Shown here: piece after piece, positions 40,600-54,900 of the stretch | Position numbering within the stretch: the first letter of the stretch is position 1 | Layout: each line of letters opens with the position of its first letter | Assembly: GCA_023053545.1 (NCBI GenBank) | Contig: JAKZAN010000103.1 | Location: 1 to 64,000, forward strand | Direction: 5' to 3' | Length of the DNA stretch: 64,000 bases | From: Lepidurus packardi | Lineage: Eukaryota > Arthropoda > Branchiopoda > Notostraca > Triopsidae | Position numbers and translations under genes: made by a program | The notes under the pieces: generated by a model | Told to the model about the DNA's origin: nothing | The model's input: only the letters and a program-made list of their open reading frames with translations | Databases searched by the model: none

Positions 40600-42870
40600 G
40601 GACTGAATTAATTCCTTACGGACTGAATTAATTTCATACGGACTGAATTAATTCCTTACGGACTGAATTAATTCCTTACTGACTGAATTAATTCCTTACG
40701 GACTGAATTAATTCCTTACGGACTGAATTTATTCCTTACGGACTTAATTAATTCCGTAAGGAATGAATTAATTAATTACGGACTGAAATAATTGCTTACG
40801 GACTGAATTAATTACTTACGGACTGAATTAATTCCTTAATTAATTCCTTACGGACTGAATTAATTTCATACGGACTGAATTAATTCCTAACGGACTGAAT
40901 TAATTCCTTACTGACTGAATTAATTCCTTACGGACTGAATTAATTCCTTACGGACTGAATTAATTCCTTACGGACTGAATTAATTAATTACGGACTTAAT
41001 TAATTCCGTAAGGAATGAATTAATTAATTACGGACTGAAATAATTCCTTTCGGACTGAATTAATTACTTACGGACTGAATTAATTCCTTAGTTAATTCCT
41101 TACGGACTGAATTAATTTCATACGGACTGAATTAATTCCTAACGGACTGAATTAATTCCTTACTGACTGAATTAATTCCTTACGGACTGAATTAATTCCT
41201 TACGGACTGAATTAATTCCTTACGGACTGAATTAATTAATTACGGACTTAATTAATTCCGTAAGGAATGAATTAATTAATTACGGACTGAAATAATTCCT
41301 TTCGGACTGAATTAATTACTTACGGACTGAATTAATTCCTTAGTTAATTCCTTACGGACTGAATTAATTTCATACGGACTGAATTAATTTCGTACGGATT
41401 TTATTTATTACTTACGGACTGAATTAATTCCTTACGGATTTAATTAATTCCTTACGGACTGAATTAATTCCTTACGGACTGAATTAATTCCTTACGGACT
41501 GAATTAATTCCTTACGGACTGAATTAATTTCATACGGTCTGAATTAATTCCTTACGGACTGAATTAATTCCTTACTGACTGAATTAATTCCTTACGGACT
41601 GAATTAATTCCTTACGGACTGAATTAATTCCTTACGGACTGAATTAATTCCTTACGGACTGAATTAATTCCTTACGGACTTAATTAATTCCGTAAGGAAT
41701 GAATTAATTAATTACGGACTGAAATAATTGCTTACGGACTGAATTAATTACTTACGGACTGAATTAATTCCTTAATTAATTCCTTACGGACTGAATTAAT
41801 TTCATACGGACTGAATTAATTCCTTACGGACTGAATTAATTCCTTACTGACTGAATTAATTCCTTACGGACTGAATTAATTCCTTACGGACTGAATTAAT
41901 TCCTTACGGACTTAATTAATTCCGTAAGGAATGAATTAATTAATTACGGACTGAAATAATTCCTTTCGGACTGAATTAATTACTTACGGACTGAATTAAT
42001 TCCTTAATTAATTCCTTACGGACTGAATTAATTTCGTACGGATTTTATTTATTACTTACGGACTGAATTAATTCCTTACGGATTTAATTAATTCCTTACG
42101 GACTGAATTAATTCCTTACGGACTGAATTAATTCCTTACGGACTGAATTAATTCCTTACGGACTGAATTAATTTCATACGGACTGAATTAATTCCTTACG
42201 GACTGAATTAATTCCTTACTGACTGAATTAATTCCTTACGGACTGAATTAATTCCTTACAGACTGAATTAATTCCTTACGGACTGAATTAATTCCTTACG
42301 GACTGAATTAATTCCTTACGGACTTAATTAATTCCGTAAGGAATGAATTAATTAATTACGGACTGAAATAATTGCTTACGGACTGAATTAATTACTTACG
42401 GACTGAATTAATTCCGTAATTAATTCCTTACGGACTGAATTAATTTCATACGGACTGAATTAATTCCTTACGGACTGAATTAATTCCTTACTGACTGAAT
42501 TAATTCCTTACGGACTGAATTAATTCCTTACGGACTGAATTAATTTCGTACGGATTTTATTTATTACTTACGGACTGAATTAATTCCTTACGGATTTAAT
42601 TAATTCCTTACGGACTGAATTAATTCCTTAGGGACTGAATTAATTCCTTACGGACTGAATTATTTCCTTACGGACTGAATTAATTCTTTAGGATTGACTG
42701 AATTCCTTTCTTACCGAATTAATTCCTTACGGACTGAATTAATTCCTTACGGACTGAATTAATTCCTTACGGACTGAATTAAATCCTTACGGACTGAATT
42801 AATTCCTTACGGACTGAATTAATTCCTTACGGACTGAAATAATTCCTTACTGACTGAATTAATTCCTTAC
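40600..42870 (+). repeat. 2,271-bp zone C module, copy 1
   Basis: Paired with 42,871-44,889. CATACGGTCTG (41,531 and 43,550), CCTTACAGACTG (read at TTACAG, 42,256 and 44,275) and GGATTGACTG (42,691 and 44,710) are 2,019 bp apart, whereas GACTGAATTTATTCC to the left (40,721 and 42,992) is 2,271 bp apart. The difference is exactly the extra 252-bp unit. 2,019 equals 98 x 20 plus five 12-mers minus one base for a 19-mer. CCGTAAGG spacings inside are 252, 432, 232, 412 and 691 bp in both copies. Confidence 0.85.
40754..41509 (+). repeat. 252-bp unit in three tandem passes
   Basis: CCGTAAGG lies at 40,754, 41,006 and 41,258, exactly 252 bp apart (twelve 20-mers plus one 12-mer). Each pass runs CCGTAAGG, a GCTTACGG or CCTTTCGG monomer, ATTACTTACGG, 12-mer, TTTCATACGG, CTAACGG, TTACTGACTG. 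The second and third passes share CCTTTCGG and TTAGTTAA and differ from the first, so they are the youngest pair. This triplication makes the left 2-kb module 252 bp longer than its right copy. Confidence 0.85.
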
Positions 42871-44889
42871 GGACTGAATTAATTCCTTACGGACTGAATT
42901 AATTTCATACGGACTGAATTAATTCCTTACGGACTGAATTAATTCCTTACTGACTGAATTAATTCCTTACGGACTGAATTAATTCCTTACGGACTGAATT
43001 TATTCCTTACGGACTTAATTAATTCCGTAAGGAATGAATTAATTAATTACGGACTGAAATAATTGCTTACGGACTGAATTAATTACTTACGGACTGAATT
43101 AATTCCTTAATTAATTCCTTACGGACTGAATTAATTTCATACGGACTGAATTAATTCCTAACGGACTGAATTAATTCCTTACTGACTGAATTAATTCCTT
43201 ACGGACTGAATTAATTCCTTACGGACTGAATTAATTCCTTACGGACTGAATTAATTAATTACGGACTTAATTAATTCCGTAAGGAATGAATTAATTAATT
43301 ACGGACTGAAATAATTCCTTTCGGACTGAATTAATTACTTACGGACTGAATTAATTCCTTAGTTAATTCCTTACGGACTGAATTAATTTCATACGGACTG
43401 AATTAATTTCGTACGGATTTTATTTATTACTTACGGACTGAATTAATTCCTTACGGATTTAATTAATTCCTTACGGACTGAATTAATTCCTTACGGACTG
43501 AATTAATTCCTTACGGACTGAATTAATTCCTTACGGACTGAATTAATTTCATACGGTCTGAATTAATTCCTTACGGACTGAATTAATTCCTTACTGACTG
43601 AATTAATTCCTTACGGACTGAATTAATTCCTTACGGACTGAATTAATTCCTTACGGACTGAATTAATTCCTTACGGACTGAATTAATTCCTTACGGACTT
43701 AATTAATTCCGTAAGGAATGAATTAATTAATTACGGACTGAAATAATTGCTTACGGACTGAATTAATTACTTACGGACTGAATTAATTCCTTAATTAATT
43801 CCTTACGGACTGAATTAATTTCATACGGACTGAATTAATTCCTTACGGACTGAATTAATTCCTTACTGACTGAATTAATTCCTTACGGACTGAATTAATT
43901 CCTTACGGACTGAATTAATTCCTTACGGACTTAATTAATTCCGTAAGGAATGAATTAATTAATTACGGACTGAAATAATTCCTTTCGGACTGAATTAATT
44001 ACTTACGGACTGAATTAATTCCTTAATTAATTCCTTACGGACTGAATTAATTTCGTACGGATTTTATTTATTACTTACGGACTGAATTAATTCCTTACGG
44101 ATTTAATTAATTCCTTACGGACTGAATTAATTCCTTACGGACTGAATTAATTCCTTACGGACTGAATTAATTCCTTACGGACTGAATTAATTTCATACGG
44201 ACTGAATTAATTCCTTACGGACTGAATTAATTCCTTACTGACTGAATTAATTCCTTACGGACTGAATTAATTCCTTACAGACTGAATTAATTCCTTACGG
44301 ACTGAATTAATTCCTTACGGACTGAATTAATTCCTTACGGACTTAATTAATTCCGTAAGGAATGAATTAATTAATTACGGACTGAAATAATTGCTTACGG
44401 ACTGAATTAATTACTTACGGACTGAATTAATTCCGTAATTAATTCCTTACGGACTGAATTAATTTCATACGGACTGAATTAATTCCTTACGGACTGAATT
44501 AATTCCTTACTGACTGAATTAATTCCTTACGGACTGAATTAATTCCTTACGGACTGAATTAATTTCGTACGGATTTTATTTATTACTTACGGACTGAATT
44601 AATTCCTTACGGATTTAATTAATTCCTTACGGACTGAATTAATTCCTTACGGACTGAATTAATTCCTTACGGACTGAATTATTTCCTTACGGACTGAATT
44701 AATTCTTTAGGATTGACTGAATTCCTTTCTTACCGAATTAATTCCTTACGGACTGAATTAATTCCTTACGGACTGAATTAAATCCTTACGGACTGAATTA
44801 ATTCCTTACGGACTGAATTAATTCCTTACGGACTGAAATAATTCCTTACTGACTGAATTAATTCCTTACGGACTGAATTAATTCCTTAC
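42871..44889 (+). repeat. 2,019-bp zone C module, copy 2
   Basis: Right copy of the module at 40,600, with CCGTAAGG at 43,025, 43,277, 43,709, 43,941 and 44,353. The private variants CATACGGTCTG and CCTTACAGACTG are shared with copy 1 and not seen elsewhere. It lacks one 252-bp pass and, near 44,760, one consensus monomer. After about 44,880 it changes into the 771-bp array. Confidence 0.85.
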
Positions 44890-46690
44890 GGACTTAATTA
44901 ATTCTTTACGGACTGAATTAATTCTTCACGGTCTGAATTAATTCCGTACGGATTTTATTAATTACTTACGGACTGAATTAATTCTTTACGGACTGAATTA
45001 ATACCTTACGGACTGAATTAAATCCTTACGGACAGAAATAATTCCTTACGGACTGAATTAACTCCTTACTTAATTAATTAATTCCTTACGGACTGAATTA
45101 ATTCCTTACGGACTGAATTAATTCCTTACGGACTGAATTATTTCCTTACGGACTGAATTAATTCTTTAGGATTGATTGAATTCCTTTCTTACTGAATTAA
45201 TTCCTTACGGACTGAATTAATTCCTTACGGACTGAATTAATTCCTTACGGACTGAATTAATTCCTTACGGACTGAATTAATTTCATACGGACTGAATTAA
45301 TTCCTTACGGACTGAATTAATTCCTTACGGACTTAATTAATTCCGTAAGGAATGAATTAATTAATTACGGACTGAAATAATTCCTTACGGACTGAATTAA
45401 TTACTTACGGACTGAATTAATTCCTTAATTAATTCCTTACGGACTGAATTAATTTCATACGGACTGAATTAATTCCTTACGGACTGAATTAATTCCTTAC
45501 TGACTGAATTAATTCCTTACGGACTGAATTAACTCCTTACGGACTGAATTAATTTCGTACGGATTTTATTTATTACTTACGGACTGAATTAATTCTTTAC
45601 GGATTTAATTAATTCCTTACGGACTGAATTAATTCCTTACGGACTGAATTAATTCCTTACGGACTTAATTAATTCCTTACGTACTTAATTAATTCTTCAC
45701 GGTCTGAATTAATTCCGTACGGATTTTATTAATTACTTACGGACTGAATTAATTCTTTACGGACTGAATTAATACCTTACGGACTGAATTAAATCCTTAC
45801 GGACAGAAATAATTCCTTACGGACTGAATTAACTCCTTACTTAATTAATTAATTCCTTACGGACTGAATTAATTCCTTACGGACTGAATTAATTCCTTAC
45901 GGACTGAATTATTTCCTTACGGACTGAATTAATTCTTTAGGATTGATTGAATTCCTTTCTTACTGAATTAATTCCTTACGGACTGAATTAATTCCTTACG
46001 GACTGAATTAATTCCTTACGGACTGAATTAATTCCTTACGGACTGAATTAATTTCATACGGACTGAATTAATTCCTTACGGACTGAATTAATTCCTTACG
46101 GACTTAATTAATTCCGTAAGGAATGAATTAATTAATTACGGACTGAAATAATTCCTTACGGACTGAATTAATTACTTACGGACTGAATTAATTCCTTAAT
46201 TAATTCCTTACGGACTGAATTAATTTCATACGGACTGAATTAATTCCTTACGGACTGAATTAATTCCTTACTGACTGAATTAATTCCTTACGGACTGAAT
46301 TAACTCCTTACGGACTGAATTAATTTCGTACGGATTTTATTTATTACTTACGGACTGAATTAATTCTTTACGGATTTAATTAATTCCTTACGGACTGAAT
46401 TAATTCCTTACGGACTGAATTAATTCCTTACGGACTGAATTAATTCCTTACGTACTTAATTAATTCTTCACGGTCTGAATTAATTCCGTACGGATTTTAT
46501 TAATTACTTACGGACTGAATTAATTCTTTACGGACTGAATTAATACCTTACGGACTGAATTAAATCCTTACGGACAGAAATAATTCTTTACGGACTGAAT
46601 TAACTCCTTACTTAATTAATTAATTCCTTACGGACTGAATTAATTCCTTACGGACTGAATTAATTCCTTACGGACTGAATTATTTCCTTA
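44880..46690 (+). repeat. 771-bp unit, two full and one partial copy
   Basis: The landmark CTTACTTAATTAATT is at 45,065, 45,836 and 46,607, spacing exactly 771 bp (38 monomers plus one 12-mer minus one base for a 19-mer). Each unit holds CTTCACGGTCTG, GATTTTATTAATT, ATACC, GGACAGAAATAATT, ACTCCTTACTTAATT, the TTATTTCC plus 19-mer cassette, TTTCATACGG, the hairpin pair, a 12-mer, TTACTGACTG and TTTCGTACGG. The third pass stops near 46,690 where the 19-mer is replaced by consensus. The same unit appears at 39,333 and 40,104 (771 bp apart), ending in the same way. Confidence 0.88.
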
Positions 46691-48310
46691 CGGACTGAAT
46701 TAATTCCTTACGGACTGAATTAATTCCTTACGGACTGAATTAATTCCTTACGGACTGAATTAATTCCTTACGGACTGAATTAATTTCATACGGACTGAAT
46801 TAATTCCTTACGGACTGAATTAATTCCTTACGGACTGAATTAATTCCTTACGGACTGAATTAATTCCTTACGGACTGAATTAATTCCTTACGGACTTAAT
46901 TAATTCCGTAAGGAATGAATTAATTAATTACGGACTGAAATAATTGCTTACGGACTGAATTAATTACTTACGGACTGAATTAATTCCTTAATTAATTCCT
47001 TACGGACTGAATTAATTTCATACGGACTGAATTAATTCCTTACGGACTGAATTAATTCCTTACTGACTGAATTAATTCCTTACGGACTGAATTAATTCAT
47101 TACGGACTGAATTAATTCCTTACGGACTGAATTAATTCCTTACGGACTGAATTAATTCCTTACGGACTTAATTAATTCCGTAAGGAATGAATTAATTAAT
47201 TACGGACTGAAATAATTCCTTTCGGACTGAATTAATTACTTACGGACTGAATTAATTCCTTCATTAATTCCTTACGGACTGAATTAATTTCATACGGACT
47301 GAATTAATTTCGTACGGATTTTATTTATTACTTACGGACTGAATTAATTCCTTACGGATTTAATTAATTCCTTACGGACTGAATTAATTCCTTACGGACT
47401 GAATTAATTCCTTACGGACTGAATTCATTCCTTACGGACTGAATTAATTTCATACGGACTGAATTAATTCCTTACGGACTGAATTAATTCCTTACTGACT
47501 GAATTAATTCCTTACGGACTGAATTAATTCCTTACGGACTGAATTAATTCCTTACGGACTGAATTAATTCCTTACGGACTGAATTAATTCCTTACGGACT
47601 TAATTAATTCCGTAAGGAATGAATTAATTAATTACGGACTGAAATAATTGCTTACGGACTGAATTAATTACTTACGGACTGAATTAATTCCTTAATTAAT
47701 TCCTTACGGACTGAATTAATTTCATACGGACTGAATTAATTCCTTACGGACTGAATTAATTCCTTACTGACTGAATTAATTCCTTACGGACTGAATTAAT
47801 TCCTTACGGACTGAATTAATTCCTTACGGACTGAATTAATTCCTTACGGACTGAATTAATTCCTTACGGACTTAATTAATTCCGTAAGGCATGAATTAAT
47901 TAATTACGGACTGAAATAATTCCTTTCGGACTGAATTAATTACTTACGGACTGAATTAATTCCTTAATTAATTCCTTACGGACTGAATTAATTTCATACG
48001 GACTGAATTAATTTCGTACGGATTTTATTTATTACTTACGGACTGAATTAATTCCTTACGGATTTAATTAATTCCTTACGGACTGAATTAATTCCTTACG
48101 GACTGAATTAATTCCTTACGGACTGAATTAATTCCTTACGGACTGAATTAATTTCATACGGACTGAATTAATTCCTTACGGACTGAATTAATTCCTTACT
48201 GACTGAATTAATTCCTTACGGACTGAATTAATTCCTTACGGACTGAATTAATTCCTTACGGACTGAATTAATTCCTTACGGACTGAATTAATTCCTTACG
48301 GACTTAATTA

Positions 48311-48358
48311 ATTCCGTAAGGAATGAATTAATTAATTCCGTAAGGAATGAATTAATTA
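48311..48358 (+). repeat. Doubled CCGTAAGG monomer, 24-bp period
   Basis: The block ATTCCGTAAGGAATGAATTA occurs at 48,311 and again at 48,335, a 24-bp step not used elsewhere in the lattice. It puts two copies of the hairpin's right arm next to each other. This is the only such doubling I noticed. Confidence 0.85.
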
Positions 48359-48999
48359 ATTACGGACTGAAATAATTGCTTACGGACTGAATTAATTACT
48401 TACGGACTGAATTAATTCCTTACGGACTGAATTAATTCCTTACTGACTGAATTAATTTCTTACGGACTGAATTAATTCCTTACGGACTGAATTAATTCCT
48501 TACGGACTGAATTAATTCCTTACGGACTGAATTAATTCCTTACGGACTTAATTAATTCCGTAAGGAATGAATTAATTAATTACGGACTGAAATAATTCCT
48601 TTCGGACTGAATTAATTACTTACGGACTGAATTAATTCCTTAATTAATTCCTTACGGACTGAATTAATTTCATACGGACTGAATTAATTCCTTACGGACT
48701 GAATTAATTCCTTACTGACTGAATTAATTCCTTACGGACTGAATTAAATCCTTACGGACTGAATTAATTCCTTACGGACTGAATTAATTCCTTACGGACT
48801 GAATTAATTCCTTACGGACTTAATTAATTCCTTACGTACATAATTAATTCCTTACGTATTTAATTAATTCCTTACGGTCTGAATTAATTCCGTACGGATT
48901 TTATTAACTACTTACGGACTGAATTAATTCCTTACGGACTTAATTAATTCCTTACGGACTGAATTAATTCCTTACGGACTGAATTAATTCCTGACGGAC

Positions 49000-51900
49000 T
49001 GAATTATTTCCTTACGGACTGAATTAATTCTTTAGGATTGATTGAATTCCTTTCTTACCGAATTAATTCCTTACGGACTTAATTAATTCCGTAAGGAATG
49101 AATTAATTAATTACGGACTGAAATAATTCCTTACGGACTGAATTAATTCCTTACGGACTTCATTAATTCCTTTCGGGCTTAATTAATTCCTTACGGACTG
49201 AATTAATTCCTTACGGACTGAATTAATTCATTACGGACATAATTAATCCATTACGGACTGAATTAATACCTTACGGACTGAATTAAATCCTTACGGACAG
49301 AATTAAATCCTTACGGACTGAATTAATTCCTTACGGACTGAATTAATTCCTTACGGACTGAATTATTTCCTTACGGAATTAATTAATTCCTTACGGACTT
49401 AATTAATTCCTTACGGACTGAGTTAATACCTTACGGACTGAATTAAATCCTTACGGAATGAATTAATTCCATTACGGACTTAATTAATTCCTTACGGACT
49501 GAATTAAATCCTTACGGACAGAATTAAATCCTTACGGACTGAATTAATTCCTTACGGACTGAATTAATTCCTTACGGACTGAATTATTTCCTTACGGAAT
49601 TAATTAATTCTTCACGGACTGAATTAATTCCGTACGGATTTGATTAATTCCTTACGGACTGAATTAATTCCTTACGGACTGAATTAATTCCTGACGGACT
49701 GAATTATTTCCTTACGGACTGAATTAATTCTTTAGGATTGATTGAATTCCTTTCTTACCGAATTAATTCCTTACGGACTGAATTAATTCCTTACGGACTT
49801 AATTAATTCCTTACGGACTTAATTAATTCCTTACGTACTTAATAATTCCTTACGGTCTGAATTAATTCCGTACAGATTTTATTAACTACTTACGGACTGA
49901 ATTAATTCCTTACGGACTTAATTAATTCCTTACGGACTGAATTAATTCCTTTCTTACCGAATTAATTCCTTACGGACTGAATTAATTCCTTACGGACTTA
50001 ATTAATTCCGTAAGGAATGAATTAATTAATTACGGACTGAAATAATTCCTTACGGACTGAATTATTTCCTTACGGACTGAATTAATTCTTTAGGATTGAT
50101 TGAATTCCTTTCTTACCGAATTAATTAATTACGGACTGAAATAATTCCTTACTAACTTCATTAATTCCTTTCGGACTTAATTAATTCATTACGGACTTAA
50201 TTAATTCCTTACGGACTTAATTAATTCACTACGGACTGAATTAATACCTTACGGACTAAATTAAATCCTTACGGACTGAATTAATTCCTTACGGACTTAA
50301 TTAATTCCTTACGTACTTAATTAATTCTTCACGGTCTGAATTAATTCCGTACGGATTTGATTAATTACTTACGGACTGAATTAATTCTTTACGGACTGAA
50401 TTAATACCTTACGGACTGAATTATTTCCTTACGGACTGAATTAATTCTTTAGGATTGATTGAATTCCTTTCTTACTGAATTAATTCCTTACGGACTGAAT
50501 TAATTCCTTACGGACTTAATTAACTCCGTAAGGAATGAATTAATTAATTACGGATTGAAATAATTCCTTACGGACTGAATTAATTACTTACGGACTGAAT
50601 TAATTCCTTAATTAATTCCTTACGGACTGAATTAATTTCATACGGACTGAATTAATTCCTTACGGACTGAATTAATTCCTTACTGACGGAATTAATTCCT
50701 TACGGACTGAATTAATTCCGTAAGGAATGAATTAATTAATTACGGACTGAAATAATTCCTTACGGACTGAATTAATTACTTACGGACTGAATTAATTCCT
50801 TAATTAATTCCTTACGGACTGAATTAATTTCATACGGACTGAATTAATTCCTTACGGACTGAATTAATTCCTTACTGACTGAATTAATTCCTTACGGACT
50901 GAATTAATTCCTTACGGACGGAATTAATTTCGTACGGATTTTATTTATTACTTACGGACTGAATTAATTCCTTACGGATTTAATTAATTCCTTACGGACT
51001 GAATTAATTCCTTACGGACTGAATTAATTCTTTAGGATTGACTGAATTCCTTTCTTACCGAATTAATTCCTTACGGACTGAATTAATTCCTTACGGACTG
51101 AATTAATTCCTTACGGACTGAATAAATTCCTTACGGACTGAATTAATACCTTACGGACTGAATTAAATCCTTACGGACTGAATTAATTCCTTACGGACTG
51201 AATTAATTCCTTACGGACTGAAATAATTCCTTACTGACTGAATTAATTCCTTACGGACTGAATTAATTCCTTACGTACTTAGTTAATTCCTTACGGTCTG
51301 AATAAATTCCGTACGGATTTTATTAACTACTTCCGGACTGAATTAATTCCTTACGGACTTAATTAATTCCTTACGGACTGAATTAATTCCTTACGGACTG
51401 AATTAATTCCTTACGGACTGAATTATTTCCTTACGGACTGAATTAATTCTTTAGGATTGATTGAATTCCTTTCTTACCGAATTAATTAATTACGGACTGA
51501 AATAATTCCTTACTAACTTCATTAATTCCTTTCGGACTTAATTAATTCATTACGGACTTAATTAATTCCTTACGGACTTAATTAATTCACTACGGACTGA
51601 ATTAATACCTTACGGACTAAATTAAATCCTTACGGACTGAATTAATTCCTTACGGACTTAATTAATTCCTTACGTACTTAATTAATTCTTCACGGTCTGA
51701 ATTAATTCCGTACGGATTTGATTAATTCCTTACGGACTGAATTAATTCCTTACGGACTGAATTAATTCCTGACGGACTGAATTATTTCCTTACGGACTGA
51801 ATTAATTCTTTAGGATTGATGGAATTCCTTTCTTACCGAATTAATTCCTTACGGACTGAATTAATTCCTTACGTACTTAATAATTCCTTACGGTCTGAAT

Positions 51901-54900
51901 TAATTCCGTACAGATTTTATTAACTACTTACGGACTGAATTAATTCCTTACGGACTTAATTAATTCCTTACGGACTGAATTAATTCCTTTCTTACCGAAT
52001 TAATTCCTTACGGACTGAATTAATTCCTTACGGACTTAATTAATTCCGTAAGGAATGAATTAATTAATTACGGACTGAAATAATTCCTTACGGACTGAAT
52101 TAATTCCTTACGGACTTCATTAATTCCTTTCGGACTTAATTAATTCATTACGGACTTAATTAATTCCTTACGGACTTAATTAATTCACTACGGACTGAAT
52201 TAATACCTTACGGACTGAATTAAATCCTTACGGACAGAATTAATTCCTTACGGATTGAATTAATTCCTTACGGACTTAATTATTTCCTTACGGACTGAAT
52301 TAATTCTTTAGGATTGATTGAATTCCTTTCTTACTGAATTAATTCCTTACGGACTGAATTAATTCCTTACGGACTGAACTAATTCATTACGGACATAATT
52401 AATCCATTACGGACTGAATTAATTCCTTACGTACTGAACTTATTCATTACGGACTGAATTAATTCCTTACGGACTGAATTAATTCCTTACGGACTGAATT
52501 AATACCTTACGGACTGAATTAAATCCTTACGGACAGAATTAAATCCTTACGGACTGAATTAATTCCTAACGGACTGAATTAATTCCTTACGGACTGAATT
52601 ATTTCCTTACGGACTTAATTAATTCCTTACGGACTTAATTAATTCCTTACGGACTGAGTTAATACCTTACGGACTGAATTAAATCCTTACGGAATGAATT
52701 AATTCCTTACGGACTGAATTAATTCCTTACGGACTGAAATAATTCCTTACTGACTGAATTAATTCCTTACGGACTGAATTAATTCCTTACGGACTTAATT
52801 AATTCCTTACGTACTTAATAATTCCTTACGGTCTGAATTAATTCCGTACGGATTTTATTAACTACTTACGGACTGAATTAATTCCTTACGGACTTAATTA
52901 ATTCCTTACGGACTGAATTAATTCCTTACGGACTGAATTAATTCCTGACGGACTGAATTATTTCCTTACGGACTGAATTAATTCTTTAGGATTGATTGAA
53001 TTCCTTTCTTACCGAATTAATTCCTTACGGACTGAATTAATTCCTTACGGACTGAATTAATTCCTTACGGACTTAATTAATTCCTTACGTACTTAATAAT
53101 TCCTTACGGTCTGAATTAATTCCGTAAAGATTTTATTAACTACTTACGGACTGAATTAATTCCTTACGGACTTAATTAATTCCTTACGGACTGAATTAAT
53201 TCCTTACGGACTGAATTAATTCCTGACGGACTGAATTATTTCCTTACGGACTGAATTAATTCTTTAGGATTGATTGAATTCCTTTCTTACCGAATTAATT
53301 CCTTACGGACTGAATTAATTCCTTACGGACTTAATTAATTCCGTAAGGAATGAATTAATTAATTACGGACTGAAATAATTCCTTACGGACTGAATTAATT
53401 CCTTACGGACTTCATTAATTCCTTTCGGACTTAATTAATTCATTACGGACTTAATTAATTCCTTACGGACTTAATTAATTCACTACGGACTGAATTAATA
53501 CCTTGCGGACTGAATTAAATCCTTACGGACAGAATTAATTCCTTACGGACTGAATTAATTCCTTACGGACTTAATTATTTCCTTACGGACTGAATTAATT
53601 CTTTAGGATTGATTGAATTCCTTTCTTACTGAATTAATTCCTTACGGACTGAATTAATTCCTTACGGACTGAATTAATTCATTACGGACATAATTAATCC
53701 ATTACGGACTGAATTAATTCCTTACGTACTGAACTTATTCATTACGGACTGAATTAATTCCTTACGGACTGAATTAATTCCTTACGGACTGAATTAATAC
53801 CTAAGGGACTGAATTAATACCTTACGGACTGAAGTAAATCCTTACGGACAGAATTAAATCCTTACGGACTGAATTAATTCCTTACGTACTTAGTTAATTC
53901 CTTACGGTCTGAATAAATTCCGTACGGATTTTATTAACTACTTACGGACTGAATTAATTCCTTACGGACTTAATTAATTCCTCACGGACTGAATTAATTC
54001 CTTACGGACTGAATTAATTCCTTACGGACTGAATTAATTCCTTACGGACTGAATTAATACCTTACGGACTGAATTAAATCCTTACGGACTGAATTAATTC
54101 CTTACGGACTGAAATAATTCCTTACTGACTGAATTAATTCCTTACGGACTGAATTAATTCCTTACGGACTGAATTAATTCCTTACGGACTTAATTAATTC
54201 CTTACGGACTTAATTAATTCCTTACGCACTTAATTAATTCCTTACGGTCTGAATTAATTCCGTACGGATTTTATTAACTACTTACGGACTGAATTAATTC
54301 CTTACGGACTTAATTAATTCCTTACGGACTGAATTAATTCCTTACGGACTTAATTAATTCCTTACGTACTTAGTTAATTCCTTACGGTCTGAATAAATTC
54401 CGTACGGATTTTATTAACTACTTACGGACTGAATTAATTCCTTACGGACTTAATTAATTCCTTACGGACTGAATTAATTCCTTACGGACTGAATTAATTC
54501 CTTACGGACTGAATTATTTCCTTACGGACTGAATTAATTCTTTAGGATTGATTGAATTCCTTTCTTACCGAATTAATTAATTACGGACTGAAATAATTCC
54601 TTACTAACTTCATTAATTCCTTTCGGACTTAATTAATTCATTACGGACTTAATTAATTCCTTACGGACTTAATTAATTCACTACGGACTGAATTAATACC
54701 TTACGGACTAAATTAAATCCTTACGGACTGAATTAATTCCTTACGGACTTAATTAATTCCTTACGTACTTAATTAATTCTTCACGGTCTGAATTAATTCC
54801 GTACGGATTTGATTAATTACTTACGGACTGAATTAATTCTTTACGGACTGAATTAATACCTTACGGACTGACTTAAATCCTTACGGACTGAATTAATTTC

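Larger units (their letters stand above)
34900..48800 (+). repeat. Satellite zone C (most homogeneous)
   Basis: Most monomers here match the consensus and the variant set is small: AATTTCATACGG, TTACTGACTG, TTTCGTACGGATTTTATT, ATTGCTTACGG, ATTACTTACGG, the CCGTAAGGAATG form and the 12-bp truncated monomer. The order of these variants repeats closely. Modules of 252, 572, 771, 1,442 and 2,019 bp were measured from private variants. In this family low diversity with crisp modules is what recent or frequent homogenisation would leave; that reading is inference. The right edge is near 48,800, where TTAACTACTTACGG first appears. Confidence 0.82.

Noticed and set aside
41385-41410. CENP-B box
   Set aside because: TTTCGTACGGATTTT starts like the box (TTCG) but lacks the required A and the CGGG at the right spacing, and the consensus monomer has TTCC in place of TTCG.
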